NCBI RefSeq assembly: GCF_019977295.1
Contig: NZ_AP024651.1
Span: forward strand, 3,472,001 to 3,536,000
Source of the DNA: Arthrobacter sp. StoSoilB20
Lineage (GTDB): Bacteria; Actinomycetota; Actinomycetes; Actinomycetales; Micrococcaceae
Length of the DNA: 64,000 nt
Direction: 5' to 3'
Shown here: one piece after another, positions 1 through 8,918 of the stretch
Position numbering within the stretch: position 1 is the first letter of the stretch
Layout: every line of letters begins with the position of its first letter
Made by a program: the position numbers and the translations under genes
The notes under the pieces: generated by a model
The model's database searches: none
Told to the model about the DNA's origin: nothing
The model's input: only the letters and a program-made list of their open reading frames with translations

Positions 1-1748
1 CTGCTGACAATCCACGCGGTGGTATCTGAAGGCAGCTTGCCATCCTCCAGGGGTTCACTGGTTACCACTACGTCACCGTCAGGCAGTTCAACCGGTTCAC
101 TGCCGAAGTTGGTGACGGCGTGCCAGCCACCCGGGCGGCTGAAGTGCAGGACGTCCGGGTTCCCGGTTTCCACCCACTGAAGTTCCTCCGCTGTCTGGAG
201 CTTGCTGCGCAGGTGCAGTGCCTTCTTATAGAGCTCCAGCGTGGAACCTTCCACGCCTTCCTGCGTGGATACTGCGTAATCCTTGAACCACTCCGGCTGG
301 GGAAGATGCGCTTTGCCTGCACCGAAGCCGAAGGACGGGCCTTCTACGGTCCAGGGCAGCGGCACACGGCAACCATCGCGCCCGATCTCCACTCCCGGGT
401 TGCGGAAGAAGGACGGGTCCTGGCGTTCTGAGTCCGGAATCTCCGCGACTTCACGCAGGCCGAGCTCTTCACCCTGGTAGAGGTAGGCAGAACCGGGGAG
501 GGCAAGCAGCAACAGCGTCGCGGCGCGTGCACGACGCAAGCCAAGTTCGACGTCGAGCTCTTCGGCCGGTGCGCCGGCCAGCAACCAGCCCTTGCCGTCC
601 TGGCCCTTGGGCTCGCCGCCGGTGATGTCCTGTGCAGCATTGGTTCCCTGGGCAACGGAACCACCCTTGGGCAGGCCGTAGCGGGTGGCATGGCGGACGA
701 CGTCGTGGTTGGAAAAGACCCAGGTGGACGATGCCCCTGACTCCTTGGCCGCCACCAGGTTGTCGGTGATGATCTTCCGGAAGGCGGCAGCGTCGTAGTC
801 GGACTGCAGGAGGTCGAAGTTGAACGCCTGCCCCAGCCCTTCGGGGCTTGCATAGCGGGCACGGCGGGACTCATGGACCCAAGCCTCGGCGACGGCGGTG
901 CGGGGCGGGTTGTACTCGTTGAAGAGTTTGCGCCACTCGGCATAGACCTCGTGCACTTCATCGCGATCCCAGAACGGGTGGGAACCGTCGGTGAAACCAT
1001 CCGTGCCATGGGCTTTGGCTTCCAGATCCGCCTTCATGGGCAACGGCTCGGAAAGGTCCTTGGCCATGCCATGGGCTACGTCGATCCGGAAACCGTCAAC
1101 GCCGCGGTCGGACCAGAATCGCAGGGTCTTCAGGAAGTCCTCACGAACCTCCGGGTTTTCCCAGTTGAAGTCCGGCTGCTCCTTGGCAAAGATGTGCATG
1201 TACCACTGTCCGGGCGTACCGTCGGGCTCGGTGATCCGGTCCCAGATGGGTCCACCGAAGACGGAGTCCCAGTCCGAGGGCGGCAGCTCACCGTTCTCTC
1301 CCCTTCCATCACGGAAGATGTAACGTTCACGGGCGGCCGATCCCTTGGGGGAAGCCAGCGCTTCCTTGAACCACTCATGGCGGTCCGAGGAGTGGTTGGG
1401 GACGATGTCCGCCACGATCTTGATACCCGCCGCATGCAGGGCCTCGACCATTTCGTCGAAGTCCTCAAGGGTTCCCAGCTTCGGATCCACGTTGCGGTAG
1501 TCATCGACGTCGTAGCCACCGTCAGCGAGCGCCGAGGGGTAGAACGGGCTCAGCCATACGGCGTCGATGCCGAGTTCCTTGAGGTAGGGAACCTTGGCAG
1601 TGATGCCCTTGATGTCTCCGAGTCCGTCCCCGTTGGCGTCGTGGAAGCTGCGGGGATAGATCTGGTAGACGGCGGCCTGGCGCCACCAATGTGGGTCGGT
1701 CATGCGGTCTGCTTCGGTACGGTGTGCCTGAGTGGCCGAGGTGCTCAC
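1..1748 (-). CDS. Alpha-glucosidase / oligo-1,6-glucosidase, GH13 (C-terminus cut by window edge)
   Basis: Cytoplasmic glycoside hydrolase that should release glucose from imported alpha-glucosides. Translation from GTG 1748 reads MSTSATQAHRTEAD and then WWRQAAVYQIYPRSF, the usual GH13 N-terminus. The four GH13 regions are visible: DIVPNHSS, GFRIDVAHG (nucleophile Asp), VAEAW (acid/base Glu) and FSNHD. About 582 codons are present, near the usual 560-600, so only a few C-terminal residues are missing. An AAAGGAG ribosome binding site lies 5 bases before GTG. The gene lies 76 bp downstream of the two permease genes and has its own promoter and operator in that gap. Exact substrate (maltose, isomaltose, trehalose or sucrose) cannot be told from sequence. 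Confidence 0.93.
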   Translation of the reverse strand, partial: MSTSATQAHRTEADRMTDPHWWRQAAVYQIYPRSFHDANGDGLGDIKGITAKVPYLKELGIDAVWLSPFYPSALADGGYDVDDYRNVDPKLGTLEDFDEMVEALHAAGIKIVADIVPNHSSDRHEWFKEALASPKGSAARERYIFRDGRGENGELPPSDWDSVFGGPIWDRITEPDGTPGQWYMHIFAKEQPDFNWENPEVREDFLKTLRFWSDRGVDGFRIDVAHGMAKDLSEPLPMKADLEAKAHGTDGFTDGSHPFWDRDEVHEVYAEWRKLFNEYNPPRTAVAEAWVHESRRARYASPEGLGQAFNFDLLQSDYDAAAFRKIITDNLVAAKESGASSTWVFSNHDVVRHATRYGLPKGGSVAQGTNAAQDITGGEPKGQDGKGWLLAGAPAEELDVELGLRRARAATLLLLALPGSAYLYQGEELGLREVAEIPDSERQDPSFFRNPGVEIGRDGCRVPLPWTVEGPSFGFGAGKAHLPQPEWFKDYAVSTQEGVEGSTLELYKKALHLRSKLQTAEELQWVETGNPDVLHFSRPGGWHAVTNFGSEPVELPDGDVVVTSEPLEDGKLPSDTTAWIVS

Positions 1749-1757
1749 GAAACTCCT

Positions 1758-1778
1758 TTGATTTAGTATCTAAATTTA
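1758..1778. promoter_or_regulatory. ROK-type operator, copy 1 (before alpha-glucosidase)
   Basis: TTGATTTA-GTATC-TAAATTTA. It matches the TAAATTTA-N5-TAAATTTA pattern found before the ROK gene (5175-5195), with two mismatches in one half. It sits just downstream of the predicted start of transcription and overlaps the ribosome binding site at 1754-1759, so a bound repressor would block both elongation and access to the start. Confidence 0.65.
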
Positions 1779-1789
1779 TATCCCGGACC

Positions 1790-1819
1790 AGTATGAAACG
1801 GCCGGACGTTGCAGGTCAA
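1790..1819 (-). promoter_or_regulatory. Candidate promoter of the alpha-glucosidase gene
   Basis: On the minus strand TTGACC (1814-1819) is followed after 18 bases by CATACT (1790-1795). Transcription would begin around 1783, just before the operator at 1758-1778. Inferred from consensus match only. Confidence 0.45.
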
Positions 1820-1824
1820 CAGGC

Positions 1825-2700
1825 CTAACCCTTCACAGCGCCCTGGGTCACGCCTGCCATCACCCAACGCTGCGTGAACAGGTAGGCAATGATCGCCGGG
1901 GCCATCGCCATCAGGTAGGAGGCGAAGGACACGTGGTAATTGTTGCTGAACTGCGTTTGGAAAAGGTTCTGCCGCACGGGAAGCGTCTGCAGGGACGGAT
2001 CGGAGATGATCAGCGAGGGCATCATGAAGTCGTTCCATGCATAGAGGAATGCGAAGATCCCCACCGTGGCACTCATCGGCGCAAGCAGCGGGAAGATCAG
2101 CTTCCAGAACGTCTGCCAGGTGGTGGCACCGTCGATCCTGGCACTTTCCTCCAGTTCCATCGGGATGGACCTCAGGAACGCGGTGAAGAGCAGCACGCTG
2201 AAGCTCAGCTGGAACATGGTGGCCAGCAGGATCACTCCCAACGGATTGTCCAGCCCCAGGCGGCCCGTGAGTTGAATCTGGGGCAGTGCCACCACCGGGA
2301 ACGGAATAAACATCGCCCCCAGCAAATAGAAGAACGAGTACCGGAACAGGCGGCGTTCCCAGTTCCGTACGATCGCGTAGGAGGCAAATGCCGCCAGGAT
2401 GATGGTGGCCAGCACCGTCCCCGCAGTCACAAGCAAGGACACGCCGGCACCCACAGGGAAGTTGGTCAGTGTCCAGGCCTGCACAAAGCCATCGAAGCTG
2501 ATGGGGGCCGGGAACGAGAAAGCGTTGCCATCCACAGCCTGGCCCTGCGTCTTGAACGCCATGGAGACCGTGACGTAGAGGGGCAGAAGCACAGTCACCG
2601 CGCACAGGACCAGCACGGTGGTGGCCGGCCAGTTCACCCGCTCCATCGCAGAGCCGGATTTGCTTGAGGCTGGCTTAGTGGTCATCGATTCGTTGGTCAT
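1825..2700 (-). CDS. ABC sugar transporter permease, MalG family
   Basis: Inner-membrane subunit of a carbohydrate importer (CUT1 type). The 291-residue protein has about six hydrophobic segments, the first around residues 25-45. The EAA loop is visible as LEESARIDGATTWQTFWKLI near residues 190-210, where the ATPase docks. The start ATG overlaps the stop of the preceding permease as TAATG, so translation is probably coupled; an internal Met at codon 6 is an alternative. No ATPase gene lies in the locus, which is normal for CUT1 systems that share an MsiK-like ATPase encoded elsewhere. Substrate is inferred from the neighbouring alpha-glucosidase. Confidence 0.9.
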   Translation of the reverse strand: MTNESMTTKPASSKSGSAMERVNWPATTVLVLCAVTVLLPLYVTVSMAFKTQGQAVDGNAFSFPAPISFDGFVQAWTLTNFPVGAGVSLLVTAGTVLATIILAAFASYAIVRNWERRLFRYSFFYLLGAMFIPFPVVALPQIQLTGRLGLDNPLGVILLATMFQLSFSVLLFTAFLRSIPMELEESARIDGATTWQTFWKLIFPLLAPMSATVGIFAFLYAWNDFMMPSLIISDPSLQTLPVRQNLFQTQFSNNYHVSFASYLMAMAPAIIAYLFTQRWVMAGVTQGAVKG

Positions 2701-3674
2701 TACAGTGCATTCCGTCCACGGGTCAGCGAAAGCTGTACGAGAGAGATCACGATGGCCACCACGAAGAAGATCGTGGCGTTGGCCATCTGGTAGGCGTAGT
2801 CACCGCCGTTGAAGCCCGAGATGACAGTCATCGCGATGCTTCTGGTTGAGGTTCCCGGGCCTCCGTTTGTCAGCCCCACGATGATGTCGTAGGCATTGAG
2901 GAAGCCCTTGAACCCCAGAATGATATTGATGACCACGTAACCGGCCACCAACGGAAGAGTGATCTTCACCAATTGCTGGAATTTGCTCGCGCCATCAATT
3001 TCAGCGGCCTCGTAGACATCTCCAGGCACTGCCACAAGGCCCGCAATATAGATGAGCAGCGCGCCAGGCACAGCCTGCCAGGCCGTCACCAGCACAACTG
3101 CTACCCATGCAAAGTCCGGATTGGCCAGCAGGCTGCTTTCCAGCCAGGGGATCCCGGCCGCGGCACCGAGCGAGGGCAGCGAGTTGGAGAACAGGAAATT
3201 GAAGACGTAGGCGATGATGATGCCCGAGACCACCATGGGGATCACGAAGACCGTCCGCAACGCCGTCTTCATCCGGATTCGCGCAGTGAGACCCACAGCC
3301 AGCAGAAAAGCCACCAGATTGACGGCAATGACCGTAACGATCGAGAAGCCGAAGGTGAAGAGGTAGCTCTGCAGGATGGCGGGATCACTGAAGATCGCGA
3401 TGTAGTTGGTCAGGCCTACGAAGTCCCAATCGCCAATGCCGATCGAGTTGGTGAAGCTGAAGAAGATTCCGATGATGCCCGGAACGGTGATGGCCAAAGT
3501 GAACAGGATCAGGCTGGGCAGCAGGAAGATGTAGAAGATGGGCTCGACCCGGCGCTTGCTGCCTCCCCGCCGGGGATTTGGGTGTGAGTGACCGCGCTTC
3601 CGGCTGCCGCGCTGTAGGCCCGCCTGGCGCGGGCCGCCCTGCCCGGGTGTCGTGGAGGTGGTGATGATGGACAT
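2700..3674 (-). CDS. ABC sugar transporter permease, MalF family
   Basis: Second membrane subunit of the same importer, 324 residues from ATG 3674 (MSIITTSTTPGQ). This start is preceded by GGGAG at a spacing of 8 and lies 23 bp after the binding-protein gene; longer upstream starts would run into that gene and lack a ribosome binding site. The N-terminus is a basic Arg/Gly/Pro-rich cytoplasmic tail of about 45 residues, followed by six predicted membrane segments. The EAA loop reads YEAAEIDGASKFQQLVKITL near residues 210-230. It pairs with the MalG-like subunit immediately downstream. Confidence 0.9.
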   Translation of the reverse strand: MSIITTSTTPGQGGPRQAGLQRGSRKRGHSHPNPRRGGSKRRVEPIFYIFLLPSLILFTLAITVPGIIGIFFSFTNSIGIGDWDFVGLTNYIAIFSDPAILQSYLFTFGFSIVTVIAVNLVAFLLAVGLTARIRMKTALRTVFVIPMVVSGIIIAYVFNFLFSNSLPSLGAAAGIPWLESSLLANPDFAWVAVVLVTAWQAVPGALLIYIAGLVAVPGDVYEAAEIDGASKFQQLVKITLPLVAGYVVINIILGFKGFLNAYDIIVGLTNGGPGTSTRSIAMTVISGFNGGDYAYQMANATIFFVVAIVISLVQLSLTRGRNAL

Positions 3675-3697
3675 GATGTTGACTCCCTGGTCCGGCA

Positions 3698-4987
3698 CTA
3701 CTGGCGGAACGCCAGGCGCGCCCAATCTGCGTCGAGTGTGCTGAGGGTGGTTTCCGGGTTCGCGCCGAACACAAGTGCTTGGGTGTAGTTCATGATCGGG
3801 ATGGTGCGGGGCACCAACACCGATGGTCCCTGGTACACCTGGGCCGCGTCGTAGTACTGCACCATCCCCTCAATCCGGGGATCGGGGACTACGGCGGAGT
3901 CCTTGGTAGGGGTGAAACCCAACTGGGATTTGTTGTAGGCCTCGATGATTTCCGGCCGGTACAGGTACTCCAGGAAGTCCCGCGCCGCTTCCTTGTGTTT
4001 GGACGCCTCGGGTATCCAGGCCGCCAGGTCCACGTTCACGCGGACGCGCAGGTCCCGCGGGTCTTCTGTCATCGGCAGGGGAAAGGTTCCAAGCTCCAGG
4101 TCAGGGGCCGTTTTGGCGATCTCACTGAAGGCCCAGGGACCCTGCAGGTACATGGCGGCTTTGCCTTGGGAGAAAGCCAGGTTCCCGTCACCGTAGGCCC
4201 GGCTGGCAGCATCCTTGTTGACGTAGTTCTTCGCAAGGGTCAACATCTTCTCAACGGGCTGCTCAAAGTCCTTTAGGAACGAGACAGAAGACCCGGGGCC
4301 CACATCCGCGCCTTCGTCAGCGAGTTTGTCGAAGAAGTCCAAGGTGTCCATCTGGCCGCCCGCGGAGTAGTCGAACCATCCCTGTGCGATGGTCCAATCG
4401 TCCTTCCATGTGGCATAGAACGGCGTTACTCCCGCAGCTTTCAACTTCTCGCATGCCGCGATCAGTTCGCTCCAGGTGGTGGGCACCTTGATGTTGTTGG
4501 CTGCGAAGATCTCCTTGTTGTAGATCACCGAGGAGGCCATCACGGAGTACGGTAGGGCACTGGTCCGATCCTGGTAGGAACCGTACTGTTCCATCAGGGG
4601 TTTGAGGTCACCGCGGATGCGGGAGGCGGCATCCGTCCCGGACAAGTCACTCAACGCACCACGTTGAACAAAGCGGGACGTCTCCATGTTGTAGTTGGCA
4701 AGGGCGATATCCGGTGGATTGCCGCGAACGAAACTTGCGGAAACGACGTCGACGCCGGACGTGTCCAGTACCACTTTCGTCCCGCCTTGGGAGGCGTTGT
4801 AGTCGGCAACCAGTTTGGTCATGAAACCAATTGCTTCCCGCTTGCTGAACGTGAAACGGATTGTTTCCCTGCCCGATTCGTGTTCGTGGGACGAGGCCCC
4901 GGAACAGCCGGAGAGGAGACCGGCTATGAGTGCCAGCCCCGTTCCCATCACCGCGAAGTGTTTCCTGCGTGTCATCTTCACCGACAC
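3698..4987 (-). CDS. Extracellular sugar-binding lipoprotein of ABC importer
   Basis: Solute-binding protein (family 1, MalE-like), 429 residues. The N-terminus carries basic residues (TRRKHF), a hydrophobic stretch and the lipobox LLSGC at about residue 28, so it should be lipid-anchored outside the membrane. The GTG start has AAAGGG just upstream; ATG at codon 5 (4975) is possible. Family-typical segments include the N-terminal IRFTFSKREAIGFM strand and an aromatic-rich C-terminal lobe. It is the first gene of the operon SBP-permease-permease, divergent from the ROK repressor, with an operator copy about 75 bp upstream. Confidence 0.9.
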   Translation of the reverse strand: MSVKMTRRKHFAVMGTGLALIAGLLSGCSGASSHEHESGRETIRFTFSKREAIGFMTKLVADYNASQGGTKVVLDTSGVDVVSASFVRGNPPDIALANYNMETSRFVQRGALSDLSGTDAASRIRGDLKPLMEQYGSYQDRTSALPYSVMASSVIYNKEIFAANNIKVPTTWSELIAACEKLKAAGVTPFYATWKDDWTIAQGWFDYSAGGQMDTLDFFDKLADEGADVGPGSSVSFLKDFEQPVEKMLTLAKNYVNKDAASRAYGDGNLAFSQGKAAMYLQGPWAFSEIAKTAPDLELGTFPLPMTEDPRDLRVRVNVDLAAWIPEASKHKEAARDFLEYLYRPEIIEAYNKSQLGFTPTKDSAVVPDPRIEGMVQYYDAAQVYQGPSVLVPRTIPIMNYTQALVFGANPETTLSTLDADWARLAFRQ

Positions 4988-5062
4988 CGTAGCCCTTTCG
5001 TCTTGCGGACCTCAGTGGCCGCTATGACATCGCGCGGCACTCCTGAACAGCACCGCGGGAAG

Positions 5063-5083
5063 TTTAGATAGGACGTAAATTTA
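5063..5083. promoter_or_regulatory. ROK-type operator, copy 2 (before sugar-binding protein)
   Basis: TTTAGATA-GGACG-TAAATTTA. One half-site is perfect and the other weak (4 of 8), but the 5-bp spacer is the same as in the other two copies. It lies in the divergent region, about 75 bp upstream of the binding-protein start. Confidence 0.5.
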
Positions 5084-5165
5084 TGACCTATCGCTAACCA
5101 TGGTGAGTGATGGGCGCCACAGGGTCAAGCTTCTGCCGATATTTGACGTCATTTGCCGAGATGCC

Positions 5166-5204
5166 CGGTCTCTCTAAATTTATGCACTAAATTTAGAGAG
5201 ACCG
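5166..5204. promoter_or_regulatory. Perfect 17-bp-arm operator palindrome upstream of ROK repressor
   Basis: Arms 5166-5182 and 5188-5204 are perfect inverted copies (CGGTCTCTCTAAATTTA and its complement) around the spacer TGCAC. The core is TAAATTTA-N5-TAAATTTA. Its position 44 bp before the repressor start suggests autoregulation, and it may also act on the divergent importer operon. Confidence 0.75.
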
Positions 5205-5247
5205 CTCTATCAGACAGATCGAGCGGCTGGGAAAGTGGGAGCGCCGA

Positions 5248-6480
5248 ATGCAGACCGGGACGGCACCGTCAACACAACTGGTACGCAGAGTGAACGCCAG
5301 CGCAATGCTCAAGGCAATGCGGGGAGCCGGAGTCCTTACCGGCACGGAACTGATGGACAGCACCGGGCTCTCGCGCGCCACGGTCATCTCAATCTGCGAC
5401 GAACTGGTCCGCCTGGGATGGCTTCAGGAGCTCGAAAACCAGCGGGGCGCCGGCGACTACGTCAAGGGCAGGCCGGCCCGGCGCTTCATCTTCGACGACA
5501 GCGCAGCCAGTGTCCTGGGGATCGACATTGGCGCGCACAAGATCACGGCGATTGTGGCCGACATGGCAGGGACCCCACTCTCCCAGGTCACAATGCCTTT
5601 CCGCACCTACAACGTCCCAGCCAAGGAACGCGCCGACGTACTGGACAGGATCGCCGCTGATGCTTTGGAGAAAGCAGGGGTCTCCGCCGACACCGTTCTT
5701 GCCGTTTCCGCGGGAGTGGCCGCCCCTGTCAGCCGCGAGGGAGAGGTGCTCACGGTCCAGGAATTCTGGAAATCCTTCGACGTCCGCAGGATCGTCTCCG
5801 AGCGGCATGGCTGGCATGTGCTCCTGGAAAATGACGCCAACCTCGCTGCCCTCGCAGAACGCTGGCTGGGCACAGCCCAAGGAGTGGACAACCTCGTGGT
5901 CATGCTCGCCGGGGACCGATTGGGAGCCGGAATCCTCGAATCCGGCCGGCTGCTCCATGGCCAGCTCGGTGGCTTTGGAGAACTTGGCTACCTGGACAAC
6001 GTTGACGGCGTGGGCGACACCTACGGGATAGCCCACTATGCAGTCCTCTGGGGCCAGGAAGCCATGGGCTCAGCCTCAACCTCCAAGCTGCGGGAACTCT
6101 GTGGCAATGATCCTGAAGCGCTGACAGCAGAGATGGTGTTCAATGCCGCAGCCGACGGTGACACCGCCGCCCTGGACACCCTCGAACGCCTGGCGCATCG
6201 CATGGCCCGGGCAGTCGGCTCGATCAGCACCTTGGTCAACCCCGACCTGGTGGTGATCGCAGGCGCCGTCGCGGCCTCCGCCCATGCCCTGATCCCCGGC
6301 ATGGAAAAGCAATTGCCGGACTTCACCTTCACTCCACCGCGCCTTGCCACCTCCACCCTGGGCGAGGGCATCGTCTCGCTGGGAGCGGTACGTCACGCCC
6401 TGGACTACGTGGAAGACCACGCTTTGGACCTCTACCCCGCTTCATTGCCCCAGCACGCGGCAGCGGCGAGTCAGGTGTAG
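5248..6480 (+). CDS. ROK-family transcriptional repressor of the alpha-glucoside locus
   Basis: DNA-binding regulator of the ROK/NagC/XylR type, 410 residues. A winged helix-turn-helix occupies about residues 20-65 (GTELMDSTGLSRATVISICD), followed by the ROK ATPase-like fold with GIDIGAHKITAIVADMAG near residue 91. GGGAG lies 6 bases before the ATG. The Cys-rich zinc motif of canonical ROK proteins (CxCGxxGCxE) is missing: the matching stretch GQLGGFGELGYLDN has no Cys. It is divergent from the importer operon and flanked by three copies of one operator, so the sugar-uptake genes are the inferred target. The inducer is unknown. Confidence 0.9.
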   Translation: MQTGTAPSTQLVRRVNASAMLKAMRGAGVLTGTELMDSTGLSRATVISICDELVRLGWLQELENQRGAGDYVKGRPARRFIFDDSAASVLGIDIGAHKITAIVADMAGTPLSQVTMPFRTYNVPAKERADVLDRIAADALEKAGVSADTVLAVSAGVAAPVSREGEVLTVQEFWKSFDVRRIVSERHGWHVLLENDANLAALAERWLGTAQGVDNLVVMLAGDRLGAGILESGRLLHGQLGGFGELGYLDNVDGVGDTYGIAHYAVLWGQEAMGSASTSKLRELCGNDPEALTAEMVFNAAADGDTAALDTLERLAHRMARAVGSISTLVNPDLVVIAGAVAASAHALIPGMEKQLPDFTFTPPRLATSTLGEGIVSLGAVRHALDYVEDHALDLYPASLPQHAAAASQV

Positions 6481-6489
6481 GCCTGCCCC

Positions 6490-6556
6490 CGGTACAAGCC
6501 TGCTCCCGGTATAGGCGTCCCCCCGGTATAGACCCGCCCCGGCCCAGGCCTACTCC
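6490..6556. repeat. Degenerate 17-bp tandem repeat at convergent gene ends
   Basis: About four units with period 17, of the type CGGTATAGGCGTCCCCC, lie between the ROK gene and the antiporter. The last unit contains the antiporter's stop codon (6550-6552), so the array looks like a decayed duplication of that gene's 3' end. Confidence 0.6.
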
Positions 6557-8121
6557 GGCATAGACATCGTCCGCAGGTCCAGTTGCCTGAGCACGCGGTC
6601 TGCCACTTCCGGATCAGTACCCAGCTCGTTCCGGGCAGCCACCACTTCCTGGCGGGCAGCATCCAACGCGATGGTCTGCACTGCGATGGAGAGCTCCCGT
6701 CCGCGCTTCCGCTTCTCGGCAACCGACTCGTTCTGCAGCGTGCCGTCCAGGAGCTCGGCATGGAGCCGGCGCATCTTCTCCTTGACCAGCGCCACCTTCT
6801 CTGCCGGGAGTTCTTTCATCAGGTCGTGGTCCTTCAGCGCCGCCACGGCCGCGGACTGGGCCCGTTTGGCCAGGACCTTTGCAGCATCCTGCTCGTGTGA
6901 ACCGTCTTCGGTAGCTTTCAGTACCCGCATGAGCCACGGAAGGGTCAGGCCTGGGAGCACCAGCGTGGCCAGCAGGACGGCGCAGGCAATGACCAGGATC
7001 TCGTGCCGCGCGGGGAATTCGCTGCCGTCAGGCAATGTCAGGGGCAAAGCCAACGCCAAGGCGAGGGTAGCCAGGCCGCGCATGCCGCACCAGGTCAGGA
7101 TCAGCACTTCCTTGGGGGACGTGGGCTGCAGGAGGTTCCTGCGCCTGCGGGCCGTCAAGGCAAGCAGGCCAAGCCAGAGGAAGCGGACCACGAATACCAG
7201 GATGCAGATGATCACAGCCATGCCGATCATCCCGAAGATCGCCGTCCCCTCGTCCCGGATGACGTGGCGGATCTCGAGCCCCACCAAGCCGAAGGCCAGC
7301 CCGGTGGCCAGCAGTTCCACGACGTCCCAGAACGCTGTCCTGGTGACGCGCTCGGCGGCGTCCTGCGGACGCGCATGGCGCTGGAGTTCCAGGGCAGTCA
7401 CGACGACGGCCACCACACCTGAGGCGTGAAGCTCTTCGGCCAGGATGTAAGCCGCGAACGGCACCACCAAGGTGACGGCGCTGCGGGCCACCATGGACGT
7501 CACCAGCTTGGTGATGACCTTGGTCAGCCAACCCATCGCGATGCCGATCAGGACGGCCAAAGCGGCTCCGATGACAAACTGCGGGATGACCTCGGGGCCC
7601 ACTTCCTTCCCGGATACGGTGGCTGCCACGGCCGCCTGGAAAATGACGATTGCCGCGGCGTCGTTGAAGAGCCCCTCACTCTGGAGGACGGTGGTGAGCC
7701 GGCGCGGCATGTGCACGCGGCCTGCCACTGACTCGACGGCCACGGGGTCAGGAGGTGCCACCATGGCGCCCAGGGCAATCGCCGCCGGGATACCGATGCC
7801 CGGAATCATGAGCCAGGCGGCACCGGCGACTACAGCAGTGGACACAACCACGAGGGCTACGGCCAGCAGCAGCAGCGTCCGCCACCTGACCCGGAACACA
7901 GCCCAGGAACTCTTCTGGGCAGTGGCAAACAAGAGCGGCGGAAGGAAGATCGGCAGGATCAGCTCGGGCGAGATTTCAAACTCGGGAAAGCCCGGGATGA
8001 AGGTGAGCGCAACAGCCAGCAGGAGCATCAGGACCGGATACGGCAGCCTGAGCCGGTCCCCCAGGCCCACTGCCACCACCGTCGCAAGCAGCAACCCGAC
8101 AATGAGCGCCAACTGATCCAT
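6550..8121 (-). CDS. Na+/H+ antiporter, CPA1 (NhaP/YjcE-like)
   Basis: Membrane cation/proton antiporter, 523 residues. About 12 hydrophobic segments span residues 1-410. The CPA1 core is recognisable in GLFNDAAAIVIFQ near residue 150, and in ATLALALALPLTLPDG near 350. A charged cytoplasmic tail of about 110 residues (HEQDAAKVLAKRAQ to the end) is probably helical and regulatory. The ATG follows GGGGAAGCAGGAAT. The gene is convergent with the ROK repressor, and nothing ties it to sugar uptake. Na+ versus K+ specificity cannot be judged. Confidence 0.9.
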   Translation of the reverse strand: MDQLALIVGLLLATVVAVGLGDRLRLPYPVLMLLLAVALTFIPGFPEFEISPELILPIFLPPLLFATAQKSSWAVFRVRWRTLLLLAVALVVVSTAVVAGAAWLMIPGIGIPAAIALGAMVAPPDPVAVESVAGRVHMPRRLTTVLQSEGLFNDAAAIVIFQAAVAATVSGKEVGPEVIPQFVIGAALAVLIGIAMGWLTKVITKLVTSMVARSAVTLVVPFAAYILAEELHASGVVAVVVTALELQRHARPQDAAERVTRTAFWDVVELLATGLAFGLVGLEIRHVIRDEGTAIFGMIGMAVIICILVFVVRFLWLGLLALTARRRRNLLQPTSPKEVLILTWCGMRGLATLALALALPLTLPDGSEFPARHEILVIACAVLLATLVLPGLTLPWLMRVLKATEDGSHEQDAAKVLAKRAQSAAVAALKDHDLMKELPAEKVALVKEKMRRLHAELLDGTLQNESVAEKRKRGRELSIAVQTIALDAARQEVVAARNELGTDPEVADRVLRQLDLRTMSMPE

Positions 8122-8237
8122 ATTCCTGCTTCCCCAGACGTTGTAAGGCCCTCCCCCGGGCGAAGCCGAAAAAGTTCCCTACAAACATATCCCGCCGGTG
8201 CGGACAGTCCACGCGGGGTGGCGGCTCCAGGGCCGGG

Positions 8238-8894
8238 TCAGCCTTCGGTGAGGGCATCCACAACGTCGTTGCTTCCATCCTTGAACGCGATGGTCCGGTG
8301 GATGGTGCCGGGAAGTTCCAGGACTGCCGCGGTCACCAAAGCAACGTTGGCCCGGGAGGTCTGAGTGCCGTTGCCGGGGTTCTCCGGGTCAGTCTGGATC
8401 AGGCCTGTGGCGGGCTCGTCGGTGAGGGTTCCCGGGCCCAGGACGGTCCAGTCGAGGTCGGTGGCGCGCAGGTAGTCATCCGCGGCCGCTTTGGCCTCCG
8501 CGTAGGCAAAGAACGGGTTGTCCGCGGGGACTCCGTGGTCCTTTGCGGCGCCGATGTAGGACACCATCACGTACCGCTGGACCCCGGCCGTGGCTGCCGC
8601 GTCCATCGAGCGGATGGCCGCGTCCCGATCCACGGCGTACGTCCTGTCCGGATTGCCCCCGCCGGCTCCTGCGGACCAGACCACGGCGTCCTGGCCCTCG
8701 AACGCCTGGGCGAGTTCCGCCGTCGTCGAGTTTTCCACGTCCAGCACCTGGGCGTTGGCGCCGGTTTCGGTGACATCGGCCACATGGTCGGGATTTCGGA
8801 TGAACGACGTGACTTCGTGACCTTCGCCACTGAGGATGCGGGACAGATGCAGGGCCACTTTCCCGTGGCCACCAATAATTGCGATTCGGCTCAT
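8238..8894 (-). CDS. NAD(P)-binding SDR-like protein (YwnB/NmrA type)
   Basis: Atypical short-chain dehydrogenase, 218 residues from ATG 8894. The N-terminal Rossmann motif reads IAIIGGHGKVALHL (GxxGxxG-like), followed by the second strand ending in VTSFIRNPDH, typical of NADP-binding NmrA/YwnB proteins. VVWSAGAGGG and YVMVSYIGA correspond to the later strands. A GTG 18 bases upstream (8912) would add GQNGS; the ATG start is preferred because the fold begins right there. It lies alone between the antiporter and tRNA genes. The physiological substrate is unknown; the family often has oxidoreductase or sensor roles. Confidence 0.8.
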   Translation of the reverse strand: MSRIAIIGGHGKVALHLSRILSGEGHEVTSFIRNPDHVADVTETGANAQVLDVENSTTAELAQAFEGQDAVVWSAGAGGGNPDRTYAVDRDAAIRSMDAAATAGVQRYVMVSYIGAAKDHGVPADNPFFAYAEAKAAADDYLRATDLDWTVLGPGTLTDEPATGLIQTDPENPGNGTQTSRANVALVTAAVLELPGTIHRTIAFKDGSNDVVDALTEG

Positions 8895-8918
8895 GGACCC
8901 ATTCTGTCCCACGGAACG

